A stretch of DNA of 31,938 nucleotides from JBKPIY01 sp046730475 (GTDB lineage: Bacteria > Actinomycetota > Thermoleophilia > Solirubrobacterales > 70-9), in assembly GCA_046730475.1 (NCBI GenBank), contig JBKPIY010000085.1:1-31938 (forward strand), read 5' to 3'. Every line of letters begins with the position of its first letter. Position 1 is the stretch's first letter. Made by a program: the position numbers and the translations under genes. A model generated the notes under the pieces. The model had not been told where the DNA came from. It saw only the letters and a program-made list of their open reading frames with translations, and did not search any database. Positions 1 through 7,354 of this stretch are shown here, one piece after another.

Positions 1-417
1 AATCTAGACCGTGACGCTCGGACGATACCGGCCCCTGGCTAGCAGACGTGGTCGCCGCATGGGTTGAGGAGCTCGAAGTCGCCGGGCGGGCGCCGATCCC
101 AAGCTGGCGGAGTCCACACTCGAGTCGAGCGCCACCTCGCCCCGTCGCCTAGTTCGGGTTCTGACGGGCCGACCGGATCGCTAGTCGGCGCTGGTGTGGG
201 CAGGGACGGACGTAGGGACGGACGCCCCGCCGCATCGCACCCGGAGGCGCGGCGACGGTGAGCTCCCGAGCACATCCGGCGCGAGGTAGCTCGAAGCCCG
301 CGTCACCGCCCACAAGAGTTTGTGATGGTCTGTCTCCGTGGGTGGGGCGGTGGAGGTCGGTGCTGTCGCTCGCCCGTTCGGTGAGCGCTATGACTGCGGC
401 CCGTTCGGCAAGGGCAT
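1..417. other. Gene-poor left edge of an integrative element
   Basis: No reading frame here shows a recognisable domain, and the short open frames on both strands have the arginine/proline-rich composition of GC-rich shadow frames. Two small direct repeats are visible. AGGGACGGACG occurs at 202-212 and 214-224, and CCCGTTCGG at 373-381 and 400-408, the latter just upstream of the HTH gene. By position they could be recombinase or excisionase binding sites or part of a promoter, but this is inference. No RNA gene, promoter or terminator stands out. Confidence 0.5.
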
Positions 418-903
418 TTGAAGTGGATGGTCTCCTTGAATCGAATCCGGTGGGGATTCCTGATCGCTGGCAGCGTCAGAGGTAGCGTGCGCGGCCCACG
501 TGCGATCGAGGCCAATGGCACCGAGACGCGGCCGGCCAAGGCCGGTAGCCGTGCCCTCGCCCGGCGCCCGGCAGGAGTGCGGAGGCCTCAAGACCGGTGC
601 TCGGTCGGCCAACTGCCGCGCCTGGTCGACGCCGCGACCGTGGCGGAGTTGCTCGGCGTCAGTCGCGGGACCGTGTACGCGCACGCGGACGAGCTCGGCG
701 TCGTCCGGGTCGGGGCGGGCAGGCGGGCCCGGCTTCGCTTCGACCCCGAGCGAGTCCTTGGCGCGCTGGCTCCCGGCTCCCGCCGCCACGATCCCAGCCA
801 GGGTGATCTCCGAAGGGATGAACCTCGGCCTCGGGAGCCCCGGGAGGAGGGGCCGCCGCTTCTTCCGATCAAGGGGGCAAGGTCTCCCCGCGGCGTGGCT
901 TAA
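418..903 (+). CDS. Excisionase-like helix-turn-helix protein
   Basis: The frame encodes up to 161 residues. The convincing part is about residues 67-115, which read like a MerR/excisionase-type winged helix-turn-helix (LVDAATVAELLGVSRGTVYA, then a basic wing and an FDPERV-type tail). The flanking sequence is low-complexity and rich in Arg and Pro. The start is uncertain: TTG at 418 is the longest choice, GTG at 487 is an in-frame alternative, and the true start may lie closer to the HTH. The stop codon (901-903) abuts the integrase start, so the two genes are probably cotranscribed. Small HTH proteins next to a tyrosine integrase usually act as recombination directionality factors or element regulators, and that is the likely role. 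It runs head-on to the leftward replication fork, unlike the neighbouring core genes, which fits acquired DNA. Confidence 0.6.
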   Translation: MKWMVSLNRIRWGFLIAGSVRGSVRGPRAIEANGTETRPAKAGSRALARRPAGVRRPQDRCSVGQLPRLVDAATVAELLGVSRGTVYAHADELGVVRVGAGRRARLRFDPERVLGALAPGSRRHDPSQGDLRRDEPRPREPREEGPPLLPIKGARSPRGVA

Positions 904-2275
<1,372 letters not shown>

Positions 2276-2285
2276 GCGGGGGGCG

Positions 2286-2291
2286 ATTCTA
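2286..2291 (-). promoter_or_regulatory. -10 element for tRNA-Ile
   Basis: Reading the minus strand, TAGAAT (five of six matches to TATAAT) ends 10 nt before the tRNA 5' end, which places transcription start a few bases upstream of the mature tRNA. No good -35 hexamer is seen at 16-18 nt. The tRNA may also be read from the parAB transcript. Confidence 0.5.
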
Positions 2292-2344
2292 GCTCGGGCT
2301 GTGCGACCGCACGCGATCTGCCGACCGGCCCGGCGGCAACCGGA

Positions 2345-3202
2345 TCAGCGCCGCTTCAGGCGGCGGCTGAGGGCCTCGAGCTCGACCAGGTCGTCGAAGT
2401 GGAGCTCGGCCCTCACCCCCGCCCCCGCCCGACGAACGCGGACGTCGTGGCCGAGGGCGGCCTCAAGCGACTCCTCAGCCTCGGTCAGAGCGGCGCGCTC
2501 CTCGGCGCTGATCCGCCCGCTTATCTTCGGCCGTCCGCCGGACGCGTCGCTCCCGGCCCGGCGCTCGGTCTCGCGGACGGACCAACCCTCCGCCGCCGCC
2601 CGGCGGGCGAGGCGCTTACGGGCGTCCTGGTCCTTGATCTGGAGGATCGCTCGACCGTGGCCCTCGCTGAGCTCGCCGCGCTCGAGCAGGGACTGGACCT
2701 GGTCGGGGAGGTCGAGGAGGCGGATCAGGTTGGAGATCGCGGCCCGGCTGCGCCCGACCCGGCGGGCGAGCTCCTCCTTGGAGATCCCAAGATCATCGAC
2801 GAGGGCGGCGCAGGCGCGCGCCTCGTCGACCGGGTTCAGGTCCTCGCGGACCATGTTCTCGATCAGAGCCGCCTGGAGGCGCTCGTCCTCGGGCGAGACC
2901 CGGATCACGGCCGGGACCCGAGCGAGGCCCGCCTTGCGGGCCGCCCGCCAGCGCCGCTCCCCGGCGACCAGCTCGTAGCGGCCGTCGGCGAGCGGGCGGA
3001 CGATCAGGGGCTGGAGCAGTCCCGCGCTCGCGATCGACCCCGCCAGTGCATCGAGGCCGGCGGGCTCGAACCTCGAGCGCGGTTGGTCCGGGTTCGGCTC
3101 TATCTGCTCGACCGGCAGCTCGAGCAGCTCGGGGCCGCCCCCGGCGCTGTCGGGAAGGATCGCCGCCAGACCTCGCCCCATCCCCGGCTTGCGCTCAGCC
3201 AT
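2345..3202 (-). CDS. parB: Chromosome partitioning protein ParB
   Basis: A 285-residue ParB/Spo0J family protein that binds parS, loads onto DNA as a CTP-dependent clamp and recruits condensin and ParA. The N terminus has the ParA-contact motif MGRGLAAIL (about residues 7-15). The ParB N domain carries GERRWRA and the ENMVREDLNPVDEA segment typical of the CTP-binding fold. An HTH follows (SKEELARRVGRSRAAISNL), then a C-terminal dimerisation region ending in basic residues. ATG at 3202 is preferred because GGAG lies 6 nt upstream; TTG at 3214 would add four residues. It follows parA by 98 nt with a hairpin between them. A near-consensus parS occurs in this window at 6555-6568. Confidence 0.95.
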   Translation of the reverse strand: MAERKPGMGRGLAAILPDSAGGGPELLELPVEQIEPNPDQPRSRFEPAGLDALAGSIASAGLLQPLIVRPLADGRYELVAGERRWRAARKAGLARVPAVIRVSPEDERLQAALIENMVREDLNPVDEARACAALVDDLGISKEELARRVGRSRAAISNLIRLLDLPDQVQSLLERGELSEGHGRAILQIKDQDARKRLARRAAAEGWSVRETERRAGSDASGGRPKISGRISAEERAALTEAEESLEAALGHDVRVRRAGAGVRAELHFDDLVELEALSRRLKRR

Positions 3203-3259
3203 CAGCGTCTCCAAGCCACGCCCGATCCAACGCCCCTCCCCCGATCACCGCTCGCCCAA

Positions 3260-3276
3260 GCCTCGCCAAGCGAGGC
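3260..3276 (-). promoter_or_regulatory. parA-parB intergenic hairpin
   Basis: A perfect 7-bp inverted repeat with a 3-nt loop, GCCTCGC-CAA-GCGAGGC, sits between the parA stop and the parB start. The minus-strand transcript would form a stable stem. There is no U tract after it, so full intrinsic termination is unlikely. Attenuation, transcript stabilisation or an RNase processing point are the plausible roles, all by inference. Confidence 0.4.
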
Positions 3277-3300
3277 CGAGGGGATCCGGAGTCGTGTTGG

Positions 3301-4059
3301 TCAGCCAATCGAGGCGACCTCCTCCGCCAGGGCCCGGTAGGCGCGGGAGCCCGCTGAGCTCGGGTCGTGCTCGATCACGGGGATCCCGTAGCTCGGCGCC
3401 TCGGCCACCCTGATGCTCCGAGGGACCACCGTCTTGAACACGCGAGCTGGGAGGTGCTCGCGTAGCTCGCGCTCGACATCGTGGGAGAGACGAGTGCGCC
3501 CATCGTGCATCGTGATCAGGACGCCCGCCAGGACCAGCGAGGGATTGAGCTCGCGCCGGACGAGCTTCAGGGTGTCGAGGAACTGGACCAACCCCTCGAG
3601 GGCGAGGTACTCGGCCTGGACCGGGACGATCACCCTGTCGGCGGCGACCAGGGCGCTGACCGTCACCGGACCGAGCGAGGGCGGGCAGTCGAGCAGGGTA
3701 TAGGCGAAGCGCTCCCGCACCGGTCCCAGGCCTTCGCGAAGACGGCGCTCGAATCCGTCCGCGCGGGGAAGCTCGACCGAGGCGCCGGCGAGGTCGATGT
3801 GGGCGGGGACCAGCCAGAGGTTGTCGGGCCCGGCGGGCCGGGCGGCCTCGGCCACCAACACCTCGCCGGCGAGGCAGTCGTAGGACGACGGGCTCGAGTC
3901 CTTGGGAAGCCCGAGGGCGACGGTGGCGTTGCATTGAGCGTCGAGGTCGACGATCAGCGTCTGGCGGCCATCGCCGGCCACGCAGGCGCCCATGTTGACC
4001 GCCGTGGTCGTCTTCCCCACCCCCCCTTTCTGGTTCGCGATCGCGTAGACGGTGCCCAT
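3301..4059 (-). CDS. parA: Chromosome partitioning ATPase ParA
   Basis: A 252-residue ParA/Soj-type deviant Walker ATPase. The N terminus is MGTVYAIANQKGGVGKTTTA, with the signature lysine K11 and Walker lysine K16. The Walker A' segment is IVDLDAQCNAT and the Walker B-like segment is LLDCPPSLG. Length and end (EEVASIG) are normal. ATP-bound ParA coats the nucleoid, and ParB stimulates hydrolysis to pull origins apart. The open frame extends upstream to 4269, but that part has shadow-like composition, and the family always starts close to the IANQKGG motif, so ATG at 4059 was chosen; only a weak GGAA precedes it. It lies downstream of rsmG on the same strand. Confidence 0.95.
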   Translation of the reverse strand: MGTVYAIANQKGGVGKTTTAVNMGACVAGDGRQTLIVDLDAQCNATVALGLPKDSSPSSYDCLAGEVLVAEAARPAGPDNLWLVPAHIDLAGASVELPRADGFERRLREGLGPVRERFAYTLLDCPPSLGPVTVSALVAADRVIVPVQAEYLALEGLVQFLDTLKLVRRELNPSLVLAGVLITMHDGRTRLSHDVERELREHLPARVFKTVVPRSIRVAEAPSYGIPVIEHDPSSAGSRAYRALAEEVASIG

Positions 4060-4085
4060 CAGGTTCCGTTCGCCTTCGAGCAATC

Positions 4086-4199
4086 TCCGGTGGCGGCCCT
4101 GCCCCGATCGGGCCGACGTCGGGAGGCGGGCCGAATGGAGATCTCGACCAGGGCCGCTCGGGCCGCTAGCTGCTCCGGTGGCGTTGGTCCGGTGGCGTT
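4086..4199. repeat. Short direct repeats between rsmG and parA
   Basis: The 12-mer TCCGGTGGCGTT occurs twice with a 14-bp period (4174-4185 and 4188-4199), the second copy reaching the rsmG stop codon. A shorter copy, TCCGGTGGCG, lies at 4086-4095. The 139-bp rsmG-parA gap holds nothing else recognisable. Protein binding sites upstream of parA are possible, but chance in GC-rich DNA cannot be excluded. Confidence 0.3.
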
Positions 4200-4873
4200 C
4201 ATTCGGGGCCGAATGGCCTCTTCGCCGCCATCCCTGGCCGGCGAGGGAGACCCTCGGGGGTAGGCCCATTCTTGCGGAGAAGGTGGACGTGCCGGTCGCG
4301 GCTGCCGGGATAGGGCCTCACCCACCGCACTTCGACCGGCTCAATCGCGAGCAGCGAAGAGGCGCCCGCGAGGGCGACCTCCTCGGCGCGGTCGCGGCGG
4401 CCCTTCCAGGCAAGCAGGTGGCCGCCGTCGCGGAGGAGGGGAGAGGCGAGCTCCGCCAGGGTCGGAAGCGAACCAACCGCCCTCGCGGTGATCGCGTCGT
4501 AGGCCTCCCGTCCCGTCGCGCCGGCCCAGGTCTCGGCGCGCTCGCAGACGACCTCGGCGTTCGCGAGCCCGGCCGCAGCGATCGCCCGCCGCAGGTAATC
4601 GCACTTCCGCGACACCGACTCGATCGCATCCACTCGAGCGGTCGCCAGCGCCGCGGCGATCACCAACCCGGGGAACCCGGCGCCCGAGCCGAGGTCGCCG
4701 ATCCGGCCGGCGCCGGCGAGCTGATCGAACTCGAGGCCGACCAGCGAGTCCGCGACGTGGACGTCCAGGGCCCGGTCGCGGGTTCGCACCGACACTGGCG
4801 CCCCGGGGTCTGACAGCATCAGGTCGACGAGAGCGTCGATCGCGGCACGGGCCTCGGGCGGCAGCTCGACCAT
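4199..4873 (-). CDS. rsmG: 16S rRNA m7G527 methyltransferase RsmG (GidB)
   Basis: A 224-residue Rossmann-fold methyltransferase that modifies a conserved guanine (E. coli G527) in the 530 loop of 16S rRNA using SAM. The SAM-binding motif IGDLGSGAGFPGLVIA is clear, followed by ESVSRKCDYLRRA and AYDAITARAVGSL, both typical of GidB. ATG at 4873 (MVELPPEA) begins 25 nt after the jag stop. No good Shine-Dalgarno is visible, and the upstream part of the open frame is shadow sequence overlapping jag. Order rpmH-rnpA-yidD-yidC-jag-rsmG-parA-parB is conserved around many bacterial origins. The C terminus (about 20 residues after HVHLLRKNG) is a basic tail. Confidence 0.93.
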   Translation of the reverse strand: MVELPPEARAAIDALVDLMLSDPGAPVSVRTRDRALDVHVADSLVGLEFDQLAGAGRIGDLGSGAGFPGLVIAAALATARVDAIESVSRKCDYLRRAIAAAGLANAEVVCERAETWAGATGREAYDAITARAVGSLPTLAELASPLLRDGGHLLAWKGRRDRAEEVALAGASSLLAIEPVEVRWVRPYPGSRDRHVHLLRKNGPTPEGLPRRPGMAAKRPFGPE

Positions 4874-4898
4874 CAGCGAGATGCGAGCCGGAGGCGTC

Positions 4899-5438
4899 CT
4901 AGTCCGTGAGGAGGGGGGCAACCACGACCACCCGGTTGGGCTCGTCGCCCTCGCTGTAGGTCTCCAGCTCGGGGCGATCGCGGAGATGCTCGTGGACGAC
5001 CCGGCGCTCGCTCGCCGCCATCGGCTCGAGCTCGACCGGGCCGCCCCTGCGGATTGCGTCCTCGGCCGCCATGTCGGCGCGGCGCCGCAGCGCCTCACCG
5101 CGGCGCTCGCGGTAGCCGGCGGCGTCGACGATCACCCGCTTGCGCTCCGGCCGTCCGCGGAAGGCCGCCCGGTAGCAGAGGAGCTGAACCGCATCGATGG
5201 TCTGGCCGTGGCGCCCGATCAGAAGGCCGACGTCCTCGCCGTCGACGTCGGCGCGGATCTCCTCGAGGTCCTCGCTCACCGCCACGTCGGCGTCGATCTC
5301 GAGCTCGGCGATGATCCTCTCGAGCAGCGCCCGGACGCGAGCTGCCGGCTCCTCCGGCAGAGTGACGATCTTTTCCTCCTCGCCCACGGCGAGGAGTGTA
5401 AGCGCGGCGCGGCCCGACGGGGAGCCAGGGAACCGCAC
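4899..5438 (-). CDS. jag: RNA-binding protein Jag/KhpB (KH-R3H)
   Basis: A 179-residue protein with a type II KH domain (GLLIGRHGQTIDAVQLL) and a C-terminal R3H domain (MAASERRVVHEHLRD, then TYSEGDEPNRVVVV). It lacks the Jag_N domain of firmicute homologues, as is common in actinobacteria. The family binds RNA and affects cell division and elongation. GTG at 5438 was chosen because GGAG lies 9 nt upstream in the yidC-jag gap; GTG at 5387 is an alternative that removes a poorly conserved leader. It follows yidC by 29 nt and is probably cotranscribed with it. Confidence 0.9.
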   Translation of the reverse strand: MRFPGSPSGRAALTLLAVGEEEKIVTLPEEPAARVRALLERIIAELEIDADVAVSEDLEEIRADVDGEDVGLLIGRHGQTIDAVQLLCYRAAFRGRPERKRVIVDAAGYRERRGEALRRRADMAAEDAIRRGGPVELEPMAASERRVVHEHLRDRPELETYSEGDEPNRVVVVAPLLTD

Positions 5439-5467
5439 CCGTGATCGCTCCGGCCGTCGTCGCTTCG

Positions 5468-6202
5468 CTAGCGGCGACGCTTGCGCTTGCGCGGAGGGGG
5501 CGGGGGCGGCCTCGCCGCCTTTACCTGCTCGGGGGTGGGTTGCTCGGGCGGCGGGAAGAAGAGCTTCACCACCGTCTGCTGGCCGATCGTCCAGATGTTG
5601 GTGGCAACCCAGTAGAGCGCGACCCCGGCGGGGAAGTTGAGGATGATCGGGGTGAAGATCAGCGGCAGCCCCAGGGTGATCATCCGCTGCTGGGAGTTGG
5701 CGGAGGCGCCGGTCATGATCAGCCCGGCGGCGAGCGAGGTGCCGAGGTAGAGCACCACCAGGATCACCAGTGACGTTCCCGTGGCCTTCGCGGTGAGGTT
5801 GTCGATGAACAACCAGCCGGCGCCGTTCACCTCGTCCTTGAACTCCGAGCTGCGGAGGAGCTGGTAGAGGGCGAAGAAGACCGGGAGCTGGAGCACGAGG
5901 GGCAGGCAGGATGCGAACGGGTTGATGTCGTTCTCCTGGTACATCCGCATCATCTCCCGCTGCTGGCGCTGGCGATCGTCCTTGTACTTCTCCTGGATCT
6001 CCTTCAGCTGGGGGGCGAGCGCCGACATCGCCCGCATCGAGCGGATCTGCTTGATCGACAGGGGCATGATCAGGGCCCGGGTGATGAAGGTGAGCCCGAC
6101 GATCGCGGCGCCCCAGGCAAGACCGACATCGTTGTGCAGGAACTTGATCACCGCGTTGGCGACGTCGATCAGCGGCTGGAGGATGTTGGCCTCGATGATC
6201 AT
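5468..6202 (-). CDS. yidC: Membrane protein insertase YidC/OxaI
   Basis: A 244-residue YidC/Oxa1 family protein that inserts and folds membrane proteins with or without SecYEG. It has the Gram-positive short form without the large periplasmic domain. Hydrophobic segments are visible at about residues 26-46, then around PFASCLPLVLQLPVFFALYQLL, at LVILVVLYLGTSLAAGLIM and near LGLPLIFTPIILNFPAGVALYW. Between the first two is the charged cytoplasmic hairpin (LKEIQEKYKDDRQRQQ). The hydrophilic-groove arginine is likely in the RALIMPLSIKQ segment. The C-terminal tail is Pro/Arg/Lys-rich, as expected for ribosome contact. Its ATG overlaps the yidD stop (ATGA), indicating translational coupling. No lipobox signal peptide is visible. 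Confidence 0.93.
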   Translation of the reverse strand: MIIEANILQPLIDVANAVIKFLHNDVGLAWGAAIVGLTFITRALIMPLSIKQIRSMRAMSALAPQLKEIQEKYKDDRQRQQREMMRMYQENDINPFASCLPLVLQLPVFFALYQLLRSSEFKDEVNGAGWLFIDNLTAKATGTSLVILVVLYLGTSLAAGLIMTGASANSQQRMITLGLPLIFTPIILNFPAGVALYWVATNIWTIGQQTVVKLFFPPPEQPTPEQVKAARPPPPPPRKRKRRR

Positions 6203-6561
6203 CGACCGAGCTTCACCGCGTCCACCGGGCCGGGGGCGAGCGGGGCCTTCCCGTGGGTGTGCGGATCGCGGCCGTCACCGTCTGTGCGACCGTCAGAGGT
6301 CCGCTCCGAGCGCAGCGGATGGGAACGGAACAGGCGGCGGTCGGCGAGGTCGTCGATGCCGCCGCCGCTGAGAGGATTGCAACGGAGCAGGCGCCAGGCG
6401 GCAACGACCGAGCCTCGGCCGGGGCCGAGCTCGCGGATCGCAGCCGCGGCGTAGGCGGAGCAGGTGGGCTCGTACTTGCAGCGGCGGGGGAAGGCGGGCG
6501 AGATCCACCGCTGGTAGCCGCGGATCAGGGCGAGGAGGAGGTGCTCGACCCGGCGTTTCAC
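6199..6561 (-). CDS. yidD: Membrane protein insertion efficiency factor YidD
   Basis: A 120-residue YidD (DUF37) protein. The conserved core is visible: ALIRGYQRWISPAFPRRCKY, EPTCSAYA and RLLRCNPLSGGGID, including the family cysteines. It is thought to sit at the membrane and assist YidC-dependent insertion. GTG at 6561 starts one nucleotide after the rnpA stop. The C-terminal 40 residues are a variable hydrophilic tail longer than in E. coli YidD. The start codon and the rnpA stop lie inside a parS-like palindrome. Confidence 0.9.
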   Translation of the reverse strand: MKRRVEHLLLALIRGYQRWISPAFPRRCKYEPTCSAYAAAAIRELGPGRGSVVAAWRLLRCNPLSGGGIDDLADRRLFRSHPLRSERTSDGRTDGDGRDPHTHGKAPLAPGPVDAVKLGR

Positions 6562-6568
6562 GTCAAAC
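6555..6568. promoter_or_regulatory. parS-like ParB binding site
   Basis: GTTTCACGTCAAAC matches the 14-bp core of the widely conserved parS palindrome (GTTTCACGTGAAAC) at 13 of 14 positions; the only difference is C at 6564. It spans the rnpA stop and the yidD start, about 2.2 kb from the proposed oriC and in the same window as parA and parB. parS sites in Bacillus and Streptomyces are also often intragenic and close to the origin. The mismatch and the coding context leave some doubt. Confidence 0.55.
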
Positions 6569-6946
6569 GCCCTCCTCGGAGGCCTCGACCATCAGCTCGC
6601 GGAGCGAGTTACGCACCCCGTCGCTCCCCGCCCGCTCGACCAGCTTCTCGACCCCTGGCCGGGCTACGATCACGTAGTCGCGCCGGGCCGGCAGCTCGCT
6701 CCCAAGCCCCCAGAAGGCCTCGCGGATCGCGCGCTTCACCCGGTTTCGCTGCACCGCCTTCCCCACCTTGCGACCGACCGAGATCCCCAGGCGGGTCGAC
6801 CCGGGTCGCCCCTCGCTGCCGTCGAAGGAGTAAACGACCAGGAAGCGGTTCCCCCTGGAGCTTCCCTCCCGGTACACGCGCTCGAAGTCGCCGCTTCTCG
6901 ATAGGCGCCGGCGCCGGCGCGCCTCGGAACGATCGTCGGCCGACAC
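6563..6946 (-). CDS. rnpA: Ribonuclease P protein component
   Basis: A 127-residue RnpA, the protein subunit that helps the RNase P ribozyme mature the 5' ends of tRNAs. The family signature is clear: RLSRSGDFERVYREG near the N terminus and the RNR motif in GKAVQRNRVKRAIREAF, followed by DYVIVARPG. GTG at 6946 follows the rpmH stop by 6 nt, so both are read from one transcript, as in most bacteria. Confidence 0.95.
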   Translation of the reverse strand: MSADDRSEARRRRRLSRSGDFERVYREGSSRGNRFLVVYSFDGSEGRPGSTRLGISVGRKVGKAVQRNRVKRAIREAFWGLGSELPARRDYVIVARPGVEKLVERAGSDGVRNSLRELMVEASEEGV

Positions 6947-6952
6947 CGCGGG

Positions 6953-7087
6953 TCAGGGAGCGAGCCGCTTCCGGCCTTTGTGCCGGCGACGCTTCAGGAT
7001 CGCCCTGCCCGAGCGAGTACTGGTGCGAGCCCGAAACCCGTGGGTCCGGGCGCGCTTGCGCTTCTTGGGCTGATACGTGCGCTTCAT
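6953..7087 (-). CDS. rpmH: 50S ribosomal protein L34
   Basis: A 44-residue L34 starting MKRTYQPKKRKRARTHGF and ending in the typical basic GRAILKRRRHKGRKRL region, full length for the family. ATG at 7087 has GGAG 6 nt upstream (7094-7097 read on the minus strand). The longer open frame upstream is not conserved L34 sequence. A leader hairpin and a strong -10 (TATACT) precede it. It is the first gene of the leftward set and is divergent from dnaA across a 267-bp region. Confidence 0.97.
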   Translation of the reverse strand: MKRTYQPKKRKRARTHGFRARTSTRSGRAILKRRRHKGRKRLAP

Positions 7088-7088
7088 C

Positions 7089-7107
7089 GAGGGCTCCGAG
7101 CGCCCTC
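7089..7107 (-). promoter_or_regulatory. rpmH leader hairpin around the ribosome site
   Basis: Arms GAGGGC (7089-7094) and GCCCTC (7102-7107) form a 6-bp stem with a 7-nt loop directly before the rpmH ATG. The Shine-Dalgarno GGAG lies mostly in the loop and its last G in the stem. This could modulate L34 translation; the functional effect is inference. Confidence 0.4.
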
Positions 7108-7130
7108 CGGGACGGGTGGCGCGGAGGCGC

Positions 7131-7136
7131 AGTATA
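7131..7136 (-). promoter_or_regulatory. -10 element of the rpmH promoter
   Basis: TATACT on the minus strand, with predicted transcription start around 7124 and a leader of about 37 nt. No convincing -35 hexamer is seen. A perfect 5-bp inverted repeat, GGGCG-TGT-CGCCC (7137-7149), touches the upstream edge of the -10 and could be an operator or chance. Confidence 0.55.
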
Positions 7137-7265
7137 GGGCGTGTCGCCCGGCCCAAAGACGCCACCGCAACGAGCCCACCCGCTCGGCTTCAAGCACGGA
7201 CAGGTTTTCCCCGCGATTTGCAGAACCAGCCTCTGCAACCCCTGGTCGGGGCCGGGGGCCGAGGC

Positions 7266-7299
7266 TATGATCGCCCGCTCCCGAACCGATCGGCTCGGG
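7266..7299 (+). promoter_or_regulatory. dnaA promoter and overlapping palindrome
   Basis: TATGAT at 7266-7271 is a good -10 on the plus strand, predicting transcription start near 7278 and a leader of about 70 nt before dnaA. No strong -35 is visible. Immediately downstream, 7280-7299 is a 20-bp near-perfect palindrome (arms CCCGA and TCGGG around CCGATCGG, with one mismatched pair). Its position at the start site suits an operator or a 5' UTR stem controlling dnaA. This is inference from position and symmetry. No copy of it was noticed elsewhere in the window. Confidence 0.5.
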
Positions 7300-7354
7300 T
7301 CCCCGGAAACACTGGCGAGAGGAGCGGCAGGTTCGGGAGCGGACCACCGATGCG

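Noticed and set aside
461..490. tRNA T-arm-like sequence (AATCGAATCC), considered as the distal att site or a tRNA fragment
   Set aside because: The flanking bases do not pair as a T stem, and it does not match the tRNA-Ile 3' end.
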